Origin: Linepithema humile
Taxonomy: Eukaryota; Arthropoda; Insecta; Hymenoptera; Formicidae
NCBI RefSeq assembly: GCF_040581485.1
Contig: NC_090130.1
Location: forward strand, 16,185,656-16,249,655
Direction: 5' to 3'
Length of the DNA stretch: 64,000 nt
Below the pieces are notes generated by a model, which had not been told where the DNA came from, made no database searches, and saw nothing but the letters and a program-made list of their open reading frames with translations. Below, in pieces: positions 9,761-21,317 of this stretch. How positions within the stretch are numbered: position 1 is the stretch's first letter; every line of letters begins with the position of its first letter. A program made the position numbers and the translations under genes.

Positions 9761-10936
9761 ATGAACGATCGAACAGAAACGGTAGAGTCAGCGCAAGGCG
9801 TAGATCATTTTGGCACAAATCTAGAAAGTCGAAGATCCTCGACGAGTAACAATAGCTATTTTCCCGTCCGTAATAGTTTATCGCTCATACCTGTTTTTAA
9901 TGGAAAAAATATTCCAGTGACGCAATTTACAGCAGATTGTAAAGGAGTTAATGATTTAGTCGAGCCAGACAATAGGTTATTTTTCTTTAGATCGGTCTTA
10001 CAAGTTAAATTAACGGGAGATGCCGCGTTAGTGAGAACAATCTATACAATAAATAATCTTGATGATTTATGCAAAGCATTAGAAAAGGAATTCGGAAATT
10101 CCAAAAATTTTGATCATTGGGAAGTGGAAATTAATAAACTTCAGCAAAAAAGAAATGAATCCATTGAAAATTATGCTACTAGAACCAGAAAATTAAACTC
10201 TGAAATGATCCTTGCAATTTCTAATTACCCTGATCCAACAGCAAGAGCAGGACTAAGAATCTTTGCAATGAATAAATTAATTACTCATTTCTTAGGCGGA
10301 TTACACAATCAAACGGCACAACTTTTTTTATCACAAAAATTTAACACGTTAGAAGACGCAATAGAAAGTTCAACTAGGTACATTACAACATCTAATTATC
10401 ATTCAGAAAGATTTAGACAAAATAGATTCAACGATACATCGCGAATAACTTGTAATTACTGCAGGAAAATAGGACACACTGAAAACAAATGTAGGAAAAA
10501 ACGTTACGATTCACAAAATGCCTCTCGTGAAAATCCAAATTCTTGGCAAAATAACCAATATAATAACGTCAGACGCGAGCAAAATTTTTCGCGGAATAAT
10601 AACCCGAACGGAAGCAGATTTAACAGTAACCAAAATTTTTCTAACACTAACTATCAATCCAACCGGTTTAATCAATCCAATCAATATAATCAATCGAATT
10701 ATCAACGTAATAATAATTTATCTAACAACCTACCTAATAATTCAACTAATAATTCACATTTAAACTACCATGGCCAAGCGAAAAGCGCGCAACGTCAAGG
10801 CCAAATATCGAGTCGCGCACATCCGATTCAATCACTAGAACAAGAGCAAGAACATATACAATCAGAACAACCTCAAGGAATCTTATATCAATCCCATTCG
10901 AAGAATTTAGAAATTCAGGAGACAGATTCTTGTTAG
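9761..10936 (+). CDS. gag: Gag polyprotein (Ty3/gypsy)
   Basis: 391 residues. The N-terminal two thirds are a helical capsid-like region containing LEKEFGNSKNFDHWEVEINK and NYATRTRKLNSEM, typical of retrotransposon Gag. A zinc knuckle, CNYCRKIGHTENKC, follows at about residues 231-244. The C-terminal 130 residues are rich in N, Q and S (repeats of SNQYNQSN type) and probably disordered. It forms the cytoplasmic particle that packages element RNA. The frame is open from ATG to TAG and overlaps the pol frame, which lies at -1. It follows a 600-base leader after the LTR. Confidence 0.88.
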   Translation: MNDRTETVESAQGVDHFGTNLESRRSSTSNNSYFPVRNSLSLIPVFNGKNIPVTQFTADCKGVNDLVEPDNRLFFFRSVLQVKLTGDAALVRTIYTINNLDDLCKALEKEFGNSKNFDHWEVEINKLQQKRNESIENYATRTRKLNSEMILAISNYPDPTARAGLRIFAMNKLITHFLGGLHNQTAQLFLSQKFNTLEDAIESSTRYITTSNYHSERFRQNRFNDTSRITCNYCRKIGHTENKCRKKRYDSQNASRENPNSWQNNQYNNVRREQNFSRNNNPNGSRFNSNQNFSNTNYQSNRFNQSNQYNQSNYQRNNNLSNNLPNNSTNNSHLNYHGQAKSAQRQGQISSRAHPIQSLEQEQEHIQSEQPQGILYQSHSKNLEIQETDSC

Positions 10937-13929
10937 ATACAGCCGCTGATATTAACATCATTAAAGCTAACGCATTAGAACGCGATACACTTGTGTATGT
11001 CGATGAAAAAGTAGAAATTCAAGGCATAACCGAAGAAAAGCAACAAACTCTCGGAACTGCATACTTACATTCAAATACGGGAGCTCACGAATTTCATGTA
11101 GTGCCCAGTAAATTCCCTTTGAAGGAACAAGGAATTATAGGTTCTACATATCTGCGTCAAGAAAACGCGAAAATTGACTTCAAAACGCGAACGGTAACAA
11201 TTAGCAATAATCAAAGATACCCATTAGAATTTAGTAATCGAATAACGTTACCGAGTAGAAGTATTTGCCCTGTGATGTTACAAACGAAACATTATAACAT
11301 TGATAATGCATTCATAGATCACAAAGAGTTAGAACGTGGTGTTTTTCTAATAAATAGCATAGTAAAAGTGAATCACGCGGGAGAAACGTATACATACGTG
11401 ACAAACACGACTGAAAAAGAAGTAGAACTAGAGTTACCTGAGATCGATGTAGAGCCAGTGGATATTACCACGAGCCCGAGGGACAGCCCTACATATAAGA
11501 TAGACTCGGTAATCTCAAATAATGTAACAAAAAGATTAAAATTATTAAAACAGAATTTAAGATTAGATCAACTAAATGAAGAAGAAAAACAGTCAATACA
11601 ACCTATAATCGAAAATTTTAATGATATATTCTATTTACCGGGAGATCAATTAAAAGGTACTAATAGAATCACACACTCTATAAATACGACAGATAACATC
11701 CCTATAAACGTAAAACAATATAGATATCCACCGATCCATAAAAACGAAATTAAAAATCAGGTAAATAAATTATTAGATCAGGATATTATTCAACCGTCTG
11801 TTTCACCGTATAACTCACCGTTATGGGTAGTGCCGAAAAAACCCGACGCTGATGGCAACAAACGATGGCGGTTAGTAATAGATTTCCGTAAACTAAATGA
11901 AAAAACAGTCGGAGATGCATACCCTTTACCTAACATATCAGATATCTTAGATCAATTAGGCAAAGCCAGGTATTTTTCGTGTTTCGATTTAACCTCAGGC
12001 TTTCATCAAATTCCCATGGATCCGCAAGACACCGTAAAAACAGCCTTTAACACGCCTAACGGTCATTTCGAGTATAAAAAAATGCCATTCGGTTTAAAGA
12101 ACGCCCCCGCGACGTTTCAACGCCTGATGGATAACGTTTTAACCGGACTACAAGGAAATGTTTGCTTTGTTTATTTAGACGATATTGTTATATACGCACA
12201 AACTTTAGAAGAACATAAACAAAAATTACACCAAATTTTCGAACGAATCAAAGAAGCTGGTCTTAGCTTACAGCCAGACAAGTGTGAATTTTTCAAGCGC
12301 GAATTAACATATTTAGGCCATATAATATCAGATAAGGGAGTTAAACCTAACCCAGAAAAAATAAAAGCAATCGAGCAATATTCCGTTCCTAAAAATCATA
12401 AACAAATAAAACAATTTTTAGGACTTGTAGGGTACTATCGTAGGTTTATTAAAAATTTCAGCAAAATTACAGAACCATTTACTTCGCTCCTCAGAAAAAA
12501 TGTACCATTTAAATGGGAAATGAGGCAACAAATTAATTATGAAAAACTAAAACAGTTACTATCGAGAGAACCTATTTTACAATATCCAGATTTTGATAAA
12601 GAATTTTTATTAACTACTGATGCAAGCGATGAAGGAATCGGTGCAATCTTATTACAAGGTGAAATAGGCAGCGATCTTCCCATTGGTTACGCTTCACGAA
12701 CATTAAATAAAGCAGAAAGAAATTACGACACAACGGAAAAAGAACTTTTAGCTATTGTCTGGGCAGTGAAACATTTTCGACCTTACTTGTACGGTAAACC
12801 ATTCAAAATTATCACAGATCACAAGCCGTTAACTTGGCCCTTTAATGTTAAAGATCCATCATCCCGACTAATGCGCTGGCGATTAAAATTAGAAGAATAT
12901 AATTATAAAGTCGTATACAAAGAAGGAAAACTAAATACAAACGCAGATGCACTCTCTAGAAATCCGCAAATAATAACCTTTCAGATACAAGCTTCAGGTA
13001 GTAGCGACGCGAATTTGAGCTATAACCTATTTTTACAACACGCACTAAATGATTCATTGTGGGAAACAGATAATATAATCCCTCAAATTTCAGGTAGCAT
13101 AAAAGGTCTTTTAGTGAAAGAAGTAAACTCTTCTCCTAAAATTAAAATTTCTCTTTCTAAAAACGGTAATAAAGCAGAAGACATAACGCTCGCACCGGGA
13201 AATATTAAAATTAAGAAAAAGAAGCATCTAATCGAAATAAATCTCGTTACACGCAAAAATAAAAATACCCCAATAAATATGGAAGATATTTTTAATTGCT
13301 TAATTAAACTAAAAGAATATGTAATTGCACATAACCAAACGATAATTTCGATAGCACCTATAGGAGACGCTAACAATAAAATAAAAATAACTCAAATGAT
13401 AAAATATATATTTAAAGATACACCAATTAAAGTATATCTATTAGAATCGTTAACACAAGAAGTTGTTGATCCAATAATAAAACAAAATATTTTAACAGAA
13501 CTACATAATTCAGCGATCGGAAGTCACAAAGGCGTAACAAAAACTTTAAAACGAATACAACAATACTACTCATGGGATGGTATGAAACAAAACGTAAAAA
13601 ATTATATGAAAGCTTGCCATGATTGTCAAAAACGAAAATTAGTTAGAGTAAAAACAAGAGCACCCATGTTAATTACTGACACTCCAAGTATAGCATTTGA
13701 AAAGGTAGCGATCGACATTGTGGGTCCTTTGCCGGAAACGGAGGAAGGACATAAATACATCTTAATCACACAGGATCAATTAACGAAATTCTGCACGGCT
13801 TATCCATTGCTAGACACAAACAGTACGACTATAGCTGATAAAATCGTCAATAAATATATTGTATTTATACCTATAGTTCACCTAAAGAATTGTTGTCCGA
13901 TCAAGGTAGTAACATTTCAGGAGAGTTAA
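10750..13929 (+). CDS. pol: Pol: protease, reverse transcriptase, RNase H, integrase N-part
   Basis: The pol frame is open from about 10750, upstream of any ATG, so expression is expected by -1 frameshifting from gag; I could not pin down a canonical slippery heptamer. Protease is marked by FLLDTAAD at about 10927. RT has WRLVIDFRKLN, FSCFDLTSGFHQI and the catalytic FVYLDDIVIY (about 12165-12190). RNase H has TTDASDEGIGAIL and ITDHKPLTW. The integrase H2C2 zinc domain spans about 13504-13640 (HNS..H...CHDC), with the first catalytic aspartate in AIDIVGPLP at about 13708. The frame is lost at about 13860-13885 and continues in the next entry. Catalytic residues upstream of the shift look intact. 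Confidence 0.9.
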
Positions 13930-14552
13930 TGAAAGGAATTGCAAAGATCTTTAAAATCAAACAGGTAAAAACAAGCGTTTACCAACCTCAGTCAATTGGA
14001 GCATTAGAGCGCTCACATCACGTATTAGCTGAATACCTTAAACCATATATTAATCAAAATCAAAATAATTGGGATTCATTTCTAGATGCCGCTATGTTCT
14101 CTTATAATACCGCTTATCACGAAGGAACAAAAATATCTCCGTACGAACTAGTATTTGGACGAAAACCGCGACTTCCTTCCGTACTTGTAGAACCGAGACA
14201 AGGAATCACTCATGAAGAATTTCTCGTAGATTTAACGAATAGATTGAATTACCTAAGAAAAAACGCTAAGAATAACTTACAAAAGGCTAAAGAGTCAGCA
14301 AAAGAATATTACGATAAGAAAATGAAACCATTAGTTTTAGATCCGGGAGAATACGTTTATGTATTACACGAAACGGTCAGAACAGGCAGTAAAAAATTGT
14401 CTGATCAATACGACGGACCATTCCAAATTACACGTAGACTGAACGATGTAAATTATGAAATTAAAAGAGGCAAACGCAATCAAATCTTGCATATCAATAA
14501 ATTAAAACGCGCATATTTTCCTTTACAGAATGTTGATGTCGATGATGACTAG
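13866..14552 (+). pseudogene. pol: Integrase C-terminal part, frameshifted from pol
   Basis: This is the continuation of pol in the next frame (net shift equal to a one-base loss or two-base gain at about 13860-13885). It contains the second catalytic aspartate in LLSDQGSN and the glutamate in GALERSHH, so the D,D-35-E triad is still encoded but split across two frames. Downstream come SYNTAYHEGTKISPYELVFG and a basic C-terminus ending in acidic VDVDDD at 14552. The env-like frame begins 22 bases before this one ends. The lesion separates integrase catalytic residues, so this copy cannot make active integrase from one frame. Confidence 0.85.
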
Positions 14553-16566
14553 TTCAGAGTCTTTTGAAGCCTTTACTAATCAACCACTAACGAGACTGGC
14601 AGGAGTCTATTTTGAAAACTTAGGCGACCTTCTTATTTTTAGAGACCACTGGAAGTTTATTAGTTATGTAAATCTTGCGCCATTGGAAGAAAAAGAAAAA
14701 ATATTAAAATTTTACGCGGAGAAAATCAAAATCTTATGTTACAGCAGATACCATATGTACGGAAACAATATAACATGTTCAGGACTACAAGAATTAGAAC
14801 GTATTAAACGAAGATTAATAACATTAAAAACAGAGCGAGAAACTATCAACGACATGGTAGGACGATTCGATGACGAAATCCGTTTCAACAACCGCGGAGC
14901 GAGAGTCAAACGTGGTGTATTTGACTTTGTAGGACAAATTTCGAAAATTTTATTTGGCACTAGATTCATCCGATGCTAATTATTATAACGAACAAATAGA
15001 TCTCGTCTATAACAATTCAAAACAGCTAACAGAATTATACAAAAAACAAATCAGCATTATGCGATCCACGATTAATCAGTTTAGTCTTGCCTTTGCAGAA
15101 AATAAACATAAATTTGAGGAAATTGATTTTAATTTGTATAAATAACTTAACGACGAAATTTACAAAAACACGGGAAAATTAAACGCATTACAATTAAACA
15201 CCGAAACGAATTCATATTTGTTAGAATGTGCGAATTGATGTTAGAATATGAACTAGATTTAACAATACTTACCGATGCTATATTACTAGCGCGCCGAGGA
15301 TTACTCCATCCGAAAATACTTACATCTAGAGAATTATTTAATAATTTAAAAGATTCACATTATATGACAAACAACAAAAGATTACCTGTAACTTTAGACC
15401 CTAGCCAACTTAATAACCTAATCGATGCTAGCGATTTAAGTATATTTTATAAAAATCATAGGTTAGTTTACATTTTCGAAATTCCATTCATCGAACAAAA
15501 TGATTTCATATTATACCATATGATTCCATTACCGATCAAACAGAACGAAGAAAACGTTTACGCATTCATAAACCCGCTACACTCGTACATAGGACTCAGA
15601 ACTGACAAACAATTGTATACACACTTAACCGATCGAGATATCACAAAATGTAAAAAGATTAACGACGCAATGATTTGCAAGCAAACGGACCTATTGAACC
15701 AGATTTCGACCGTCCATACTTGCGAATCGGAACTACTGAAATCCGCTAGATTAGAAAACATATTGAAAGAATGCGATATCCGTGTAATGAAAATTCATAA
15801 TACTGTCTGGTATCAATTACAATCTGCGAACTCGTGGCTTTATACTGCGCCGCGGGAGGAGACCCTTCACATTTTATGTAAAGACGACAAGCCGCGTCAA
15901 ACACAACTACTTTTAACTGGTTTAGTTAAACTATCCCCGGAATGTGATGCCATTTCGGATAATGTTTTATTACATACCCAAACTATAAGCATAATCGATA
16001 CCATTGACAAAGATTTTATTCCTAACGTTAATCTTAGTACAAACAAACTATGCGAAGATATCAAGGAAAGTAATGTTAATATTTCAGAGCTTCAATTGTT
16101 AAACATTGGTAAAACACCTCACTTAGATATTAATTTGTTAAAAACAGCTAGTTCTAGTCTGGACGAATTATATAAAGAAGCAAATGAGATAGGCAAACAT
16201 CACCGAACTAAAACCTTATATGAAAAGACCTTGAATTGGTTTTATTATATATTATATACTATGATAGGATTAATTATAATCTATATAACGGTAAAATGTT
16301 CATTGATTAGTAAGTTCGTTCATATTTTTAAATTATGTTGTATACCTAAGGAAGGCTGCGTTCAGTATTTTAACAACTGTTTTAATAATAATATAACCAC
16401 TCGTAGTGCTCATCCGACAGCTACGCAACGCGAAGTTACCTTTATATCGGTACCAACCGACAGCGAAGAATCCCTTCGTATCGAAAGAGAGGGACATGGA
16501 ACAAATAACGAGATCCGACGTTCTCGCTCTCGTAATAATCGATTGTCAAGACTTGAACGCGTGTAA
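14530..16566 (+). pseudogene. env: Env-like (insect retrovirus / baculovirus F-type) region, broken
   Basis: Three open pieces lie between pol and the 3' LTR. The first (14530-14979) ends with a furin-type site, ARVKR, followed by GVFDFVGQISKILFG, which fits the fusion peptide of errantivirus Env and baculovirus F proteins. A frameshift near 14955 leads to a second piece that ends in TAA at 15143. The same frame runs on to about 15240, where another frameshift leads to the last and longest piece (15226-16566). That piece has a membrane segment at about residues 337-358 and a basic cytoplasmic tail. A long helical region follows the fusion-peptide-like part. The first ATG gives no clear signal peptide, so native expression probably used a spliced start. 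As it stands the region encodes no full envelope protein. Confidence 0.8.
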
Positions 16567-16800
16567 GACAAAACACAACTATTGTATCGTTTTAAGGAAA
16601 TTTAACATTGCGAATTAATGACATAGTATAAGAACCTATATATGTGTATGTTAGAGTATAAGACTACGTTATACCTCATTGTTAGAACATCGTTGAATAT
16701 TAATTTTTCTGATCATTGTAATACTAGATTAAGTTACTGCGTTAATTTAGAAATAAGATCTTAAATGTATTTTTCTACTTCGAGAAAGATCTTCATTCCT

Positions 16801-16811
16801 AAGGGGGGAGA
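16801..16811 (+). promoter_or_regulatory. Polypurine tract
   Basis: AAGGGGGGAGA directly abuts the 3' LTR start (TGTTACG). It is the expected primer for plus-strand DNA synthesis. The 230 bases between env and this tract hold no gene. Confidence 0.9.
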
Positions 16812-17159
16812 TGTTACGTGCCGCAACTTATAGTTTCTTAGATTACTCTTTTTATTCGAACCTTTGAACCTTTTTTTATCTTTACTCCTTCTTGATCCTA
16901 AACACATGACCCTTCGATAACTGCAATAAACATAAACGCTGTCCCTATGCCTAACGCATATTTTTCTTTTGACAAAACCGCCTCCTTCCAATAAACATTC
17001 CGCCGCTACGATTTTCCTACAGCACCTTAAACGAAGATCATTCTCGCCAGTTCAGTTCTCGATCAAAGCTCAAACCAGCAACACCGAATAAAGACTTTTT
17101 CCACAAACGTGTCCCGACTTATTCTAAATAATCTATTACGTAGCTATACGCTCGTAACA
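16812..17159 (+). repeat. Ty3/gypsy 3' LTR
   Basis: 348 bases, the same length as the 5' LTR, with four visible substitutions. It is followed by the ACGC target duplication and then the second half of the BEL/Pao LTR. Confidence 0.93.
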
Positions 17160-17163
17160 ACGC

Positions 17164-17268
17164 TCGCCGGAACGGCCTGTCCTCTCAAGCCGCGCGATCG
17201 CGATACCTACGATCTATTCAGTAGCGTACAATTAATTTAACTTCTCTTTTACTCGAGAATTCTCGACA
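17164..17268 (-). repeat. BEL/Pao left LTR, second half
   Basis: Matches the corresponding part of 24750-24981 except for an extra GGC and three substitutions. The minus-strand polypurine-type tract AAGGTGGGAAGAA lies just inside it at 17269-17281. Confidence 0.9.
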
Positions 17269-17281
17269 TTCTTCCCACCTT
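17269..17281 (-). promoter_or_regulatory. BEL/Pao polypurine tract
   Basis: On the minus strand AAGGTGGGAAGAA ends exactly where the 3' LTR (TGTCGAG) begins, the expected place for the plus-strand primer. Confidence 0.7.
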
Positions 17282-17453
17282 GAAAGACTGTCTTTCAATT
17301 ATGATTACAATGCGTACCAACCTTTATCTTTGGTTCGATAAAACAAATACTGATATAATTAAACTTTAGTAACTAACAAAACATAAAAACGCAAGAACTT
17401 AAACTATTTTAGAGTATTACAAATAAATATCTTCGCAAATAAAATACTGTAAT

Positions 17454-19637
17454 CTAATTAATACATAGTTTATAATCGCTAATCGGTAGCGGACAGAGTT
17501 TTTTAATGGGTCTCTTGAACGCTCCAACACTGGTCTTGACTGTGGCGACTCGCACAATCCCGTCATCACCTGGAAAGGTCTCAGTTACTCTGCCCAGTTT
17601 CCAATTCAACGGAGGCAGATTGTCGTCTTTCATCAGCACCATATCACCAGGTTCTACGCTCTTTTGCCCCGAGAACCATTTGCTTCTTGTCTGCAAGGTT
17701 TGTAAGTATTCTCTGTGCCATCGCTTCCAGAAATGTTGCCGAATCTTCTGAAGATGCTGCCATCTAGAAAGTCTATTTTCTGGAACATCTACGAAATTAT
17801 TCTGCACAGGTTCTGATAGAGAGTTTCCGATAAGGAAGTGGGTGGGAGTTAAGGCTAACAAATCATTAGAATTGGAGGACAAGGGTGTGAGGGGTCTCGA
17901 GTTTAGAACTGCTTCAATTTCTACTAACAACGTGTTATACTCTTCGTATGTCAGAGCAAGTCCTCGTGTATTTAGATGCCGCTTCATAGCCTTCACCGCC
18001 GCTTCCCATAACTCCTCGAAGTGAGGTGATCTGGGTGGAATGAATTTCCATTTAATCTTCCGAGTTGCTAATTCATTGCTGATTTCATCTTCTTTATTTG
18101 CTAAGAAATCGTAGACTTCTCTTAATTCTCGCGCTGCGCCTACAAAGTTTGTAGCATTATCTGAATATAATTGCGAACATATTCCTTTTCGAGCCACAAA
18201 TCTTCTCAAAGCTGCTAAAAATGCTTCTGTAGTTAAAGCCGTCACCAATTCTAGATGCACCGTTCGCGTGCTAAAGCATACGAAGACCGCTACATACGCC
18301 TTTGCAACGTGGACTCGACCTCGTCTCCTGCTTTCTTTCATTTGAAACGGGCCTGCGTAGTCAATCCCGGTAACGGTGAAAGGTCTCGAAGTTGCGGTAA
18401 CCTTAGTTTTCGGGAGATCTGCCATTCTCACGTCAGGCGTACGAGGTTTGTAATTGAAACATCTAACACAACTTTGTGTTATCTTTTTAGCTTCTCGGCG
18501 ACCATTTAGTGGCCAGTACTTTTGCTGGACAAAACTTAATAGTTGCTCCGGTCCACAATGTAATCGCATGACGTGTTCTTCTCGAAAAATCAGGTTGACT
18601 ATGCGATGTCTCGCCGGTAGAACTATCTGATGCTTATGGTCAGGAGTAAGGTCTGCGTTCCGAAGTCGTCCTCCTATTCGAATTATCCCTTGGTCGTTTA
18701 TCTTAGCCAGCTTACTGGCTTTGCTGATTGGCAGCAGTAATTTCAAATCTTTGATCTCTTGAGCAAAAGCTTCTTGCTGAATAATTCGTAGAATAGATGT
18801 TTCTGCCTTGTTTAGCTCTTCAAGCGATAGTGACCCAATTTTTCTTCTTTCTTTCAGATTTGCTATAAATCTGTGGCAAAAGGCGACTATACGTCGTAAT
18901 TTATGATACGAGGAATATTTAATTAAAAATTCTGGCGGAGCATACGATGTTGCTGCCGATACCACCGTTTTTCTTTCCGAAATATCCACCTTAGACAAAT
19001 TCGGTTGCTGGGGCCACAGTTGTTTTGATTTGATCCACTCCGGACCTTCCCACCATAGCTTACTCCTTTTTAGTTGCTCTGTTGTGATGCCTCTAAATAA
19101 GAGGTCCGCTGAATTATCCTCCGATGGAACATGATTCCAACATGCTTTAGGTGACAGTTCTTGTATTTTTGCGACTCGATTGGCCACAAACGTTTTTAAC
19201 TGATTAGGCGGTGTCTTTATCCATTCCAATGTTATCGTTGAGTCACTCCACAGATAGACACCATTAATGTTCCCTTGACAGGCTCTCTTGACTAAATTTA
19301 GTAACTCCACCAATAGCAAGGCGGCGTATAGTTCTAGCCTTGGCAACGATATGACCTTTAGCAGTGCCACTCTTGCTTTTGAGCAAATTAAATGAGATGT
19401 TACTCTCCCATTTCTATCGTAACTGACGGCATACAAGCACGCACCGTAAGCCTTCTCCGATGCATCTCCGAATCCCACAAGGTCCATTTTTTGTGCTTTA
19501 TTGACTGCGTTTACATTTCGAGGAATTACTAACTCGTTAACTCTATGAAGAGAGTCATAATAAGATTTCCAAGTGGTATACAACGATACAGGTAGGGGAT
19601 CGTCCCAGCCTATCTTTAATTCCCACAGCTGTTGCAT
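17454..19637 (-). CDS. pol: BEL/Pao pol C-terminal part: RNase H and integrase
   Basis: 727-codon open frame, the longest intact piece of the element. It starts in the RT-RNase H connection (ELKIGWDDPLP), then has the Pao-type RNase H (VGFGDASEKAYGACLY, VYLWSDSTITLEWI). An integrase zinc region follows, with paired His and CVRCFNYKP. The catalytic core has TGIDYAGPF, YSDNATNFVGA and FEELWEAAVKA, giving D, D and E. The C-terminal tail has PGDMVLMKDDNLPP, typical of Pao integrases. The catalytic residues I can see are all present. It is detached from the upstream RT frame by a frameshift at about 19630. There is no independent start, so it cannot be translated as a normal polyprotein. Confidence 0.9.
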   Translation of the reverse strand: MQQLWELKIGWDDPLPVSLYTTWKSYYDSLHRVNELVIPRNVNAVNKAQKMDLVGFGDASEKAYGACLYAVSYDRNGRVTSHLICSKARVALLKVISLPRLELYAALLLVELLNLVKRACQGNINGVYLWSDSTITLEWIKTPPNQLKTFVANRVAKIQELSPKACWNHVPSEDNSADLLFRGITTEQLKRSKLWWEGPEWIKSKQLWPQQPNLSKVDISERKTVVSAATSYAPPEFLIKYSSYHKLRRIVAFCHRFIANLKERRKIGSLSLEELNKAETSILRIIQQEAFAQEIKDLKLLLPISKASKLAKINDQGIIRIGGRLRNADLTPDHKHQIVLPARHRIVNLIFREEHVMRLHCGPEQLLSFVQQKYWPLNGRREAKKITQSCVRCFNYKPRTPDVRMADLPKTKVTATSRPFTVTGIDYAGPFQMKESRRRGRVHVAKAYVAVFVCFSTRTVHLELVTALTTEAFLAALRRFVARKGICSQLYSDNATNFVGAARELREVYDFLANKEDEISNELATRKIKWKFIPPRSPHFEELWEAAVKAMKRHLNTRGLALTYEEYNTLLVEIEAVLNSRPLTPLSSNSNDLLALTPTHFLIGNSLSEPVQNNFVDVPENRLSRWQHLQKIRQHFWKRWHREYLQTLQTRSKWFSGQKSVEPGDMVLMKDDNLPPLNWKLGRVTETFPGDDGIVRVATVKTSVGAFKRPIKKLCPLPISDYKLCIN

Positions 19638-20885
19638 GAAATTATTATCTTGAAATTTATGAGCACCGGTCCTATTAATCCTAAAGGATCATAGACTTGT
19701 GCTATTCTTGACAGTACACTACGTTTGGTTACTCGTTCTTCCTTTGACGTCATGACTTGGTAATGCAGTGTATCTTCCCTGGAGTTCCACAATAATCCTA
19801 AGGTTTTTTGAGCTTCTTCGCCGTTAATGATAAGAAGATTATCCGTCTTGCCTTCTTCAATTAAGTGGTTCAGTAATCTTGAGTCATTTGATCTCCATTT
19901 TCGTAACGCAAATTGTCCACGTGTGAGAAGCTTTGTTAATTGTTTCTGCAATTGCATCGCTTTTTTTAGACTGCTTGTTCCCGTTAGAACATCGTCCATA
20001 TAAAAGTCGCTCTAGAGCCTTTACCGCTAAAGCCAAATCCTCTTCTTCTTCAGTTCCTTGTTCAATAGTGATTTCCGATATTTCTGTGTTAACCAATTTT
20101 TCTGATTCACAAACCGAGAGCTCCTTTCTTGCTTCTATAGCTATCTCCTTTAGGCAATGCATGGCTAGATATGGGGCGCTGGTCGTGCCATAAGTGACCG
20201 TATTTAAGGTGAGCACCTGCATTGGGGAATCCAGATTTTTACGCCAAAGTATTTGCTGTAGGTGACGATCTTCTTCAGCTATCAAGATCTGCCTAAACAT
20301 TTTGATAACATTTGCGGTTAGGACATATTTGTGTGTGCAAAATCTTATGATAATTTCTAGTAAGTCATTCTGTAAATTCGGTCCTGCTAATAACTTATCG
20401 TTCAGCGAAGCTCCCGTCGATGTTTTGGCTGATACGTCAAATACTACTCTAAGTTTTGTTGTCAAATTATCAGGTCTCAATACTGGTTGATGCGGTAGGA
20501 AGCAGTGTTCTTTCGATTTGGAATTTTCTCCCGCTATGTACACCGACGCATGGCCTAATGCTAGGTACTCGTTTATAAACTCCGCGTATTGCTGTTGTAT
20601 TTCTGGTTGTTTTTTTAGACGTCGTTCCAGCGCATGTAATCTTTTAAGTGCTAGTTCCTCTGAATGTCCTAGAACAACTTCCGGGTTCTTCGGAAGTCTC
20701 ACGACAAATCGTCCATTAGCTTGTCTCCTGACCGTATCACGGAAATACTTTTCGCATGCTTGCTCTTGCTTTGAGTAGATCGGCGTTTCAACAATCTCCT
20801 CTTGTTTCCAGAATCGTTCTAGCTGAGTTTGCAGTTGGGTGATAGTTGCCAAATGAAAGACTGCCCCTCTAGGTTGTTTTGCTGA
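19616..20885 (-). pseudogene. pol: BEL/Pao reverse transcriptase, frameshifted and point-mutated
   Basis: The minus-strand frame from 20885 reads SAKQPRGAVFHLATITQLQ and continues through LRVVFDVSAKTSTGASLND, typical of Pao RT. Motif A reads LTANVIKMFRQI, where the family has Asp in place of that Asn, so a catalytic metal ligand is lost. A frameshift lies immediately upstream of the catalytic box: one frame reads ERLLYGRC and the other YMDDVLTG, at about 19995. A second frameshift at about 19630 separates the connection domain. The 5' edge is the junction with the inserted element at 20886-22364. Removing that insert and one TGA joins this frame in phase to the protease-side frame. Confidence 0.88.
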
Positions 20886-21071
20886 CAAGGGATACCCGCA
20901 TAACCTGAGTCACCGATTTGGCTGAAATTTTACAGGTACGTAGTACTAGTATAGTAGTAAGTAATGTTATACGGAGACGATGCACTATTCAGCCGTTTAT
21001 GAGAAATCGCTGTTTGAAGTTTATCATGTCGTATAAGTACTATGCAATAAAACATATTTCAAACAGCAGCG

Positions 21072-21125
21072 TGGCGCAGCGGAGTAAGGCGAATATTAGA
21101 GATCTAAAGGTGCGGGTTCAATTCC
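21072..21125 (+). other. tRNA-like Pol III boxes, left arm
   Basis: A-box-like TGGCGCAGCGG at 21072-21082 and B-box-like GGTTCAATTCC at 21115-21125, with the tRNA-like phrase GAGTAAGGC between. The palindrome TTAGAGATCTAA sits where an anticodon stem would be but leaves no seven-base loop. Resembles a class II (Leu/Ser) tRNA that lost its anticodon loop. Confidence 0.6.
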
Positions 21126-21317
21126 ATATATATATATATATATTTTTTTTAATTTTTCTAATAGAAAAAATGTTCTTAAAATGCATAAAATATAACAAAT
21201 ATATATTATATAGTGTTTAATAAACCAAAAATCTGTAAATTTAAACTTTGTGTAATTTTTATAGTTTTTTTAAGTTTTAATAGTTTATATATATTTATTG
21301 TTAGGTAGGTATATTAC

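Larger units (their letters stand above)
8792..17159 (+). mobile_element. Ty3/gypsy (errantivirus-like) LTR retroelement with env
   Basis: Complete by structure: 348-bp LTRs at 8792-9139 and 16812-17159 (TGTTACG...GTAACA), a primer-binding site at 9142, gag, pol and an env-like region, a polypurine tract at 16801-16811, and a 4-bp duplication ACGC (8788-8791, 17160-17163). The LTRs differ at four positions I can find. Gag to pol requires a -1 frame change, as is usual in this group. Pol has one frameshift in integrase and the env-like region has three breaks, so this copy is not autonomous. The target TGCACGC is an alternating pyrimidine-purine word, in line with the known preference of errantiviruses. 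Confidence 0.93.

Noticed and set aside
17506..18509. Plus-strand frames opposite the BEL/Pao integrase
   Set aside because: Antisense shadows of a clear 727-codon pol frame.
21072..21125. Functional tRNA gene
   Set aside because: No seven-base anticodon loop and no acceptor-stem pairing; only the promoter boxes are preserved.
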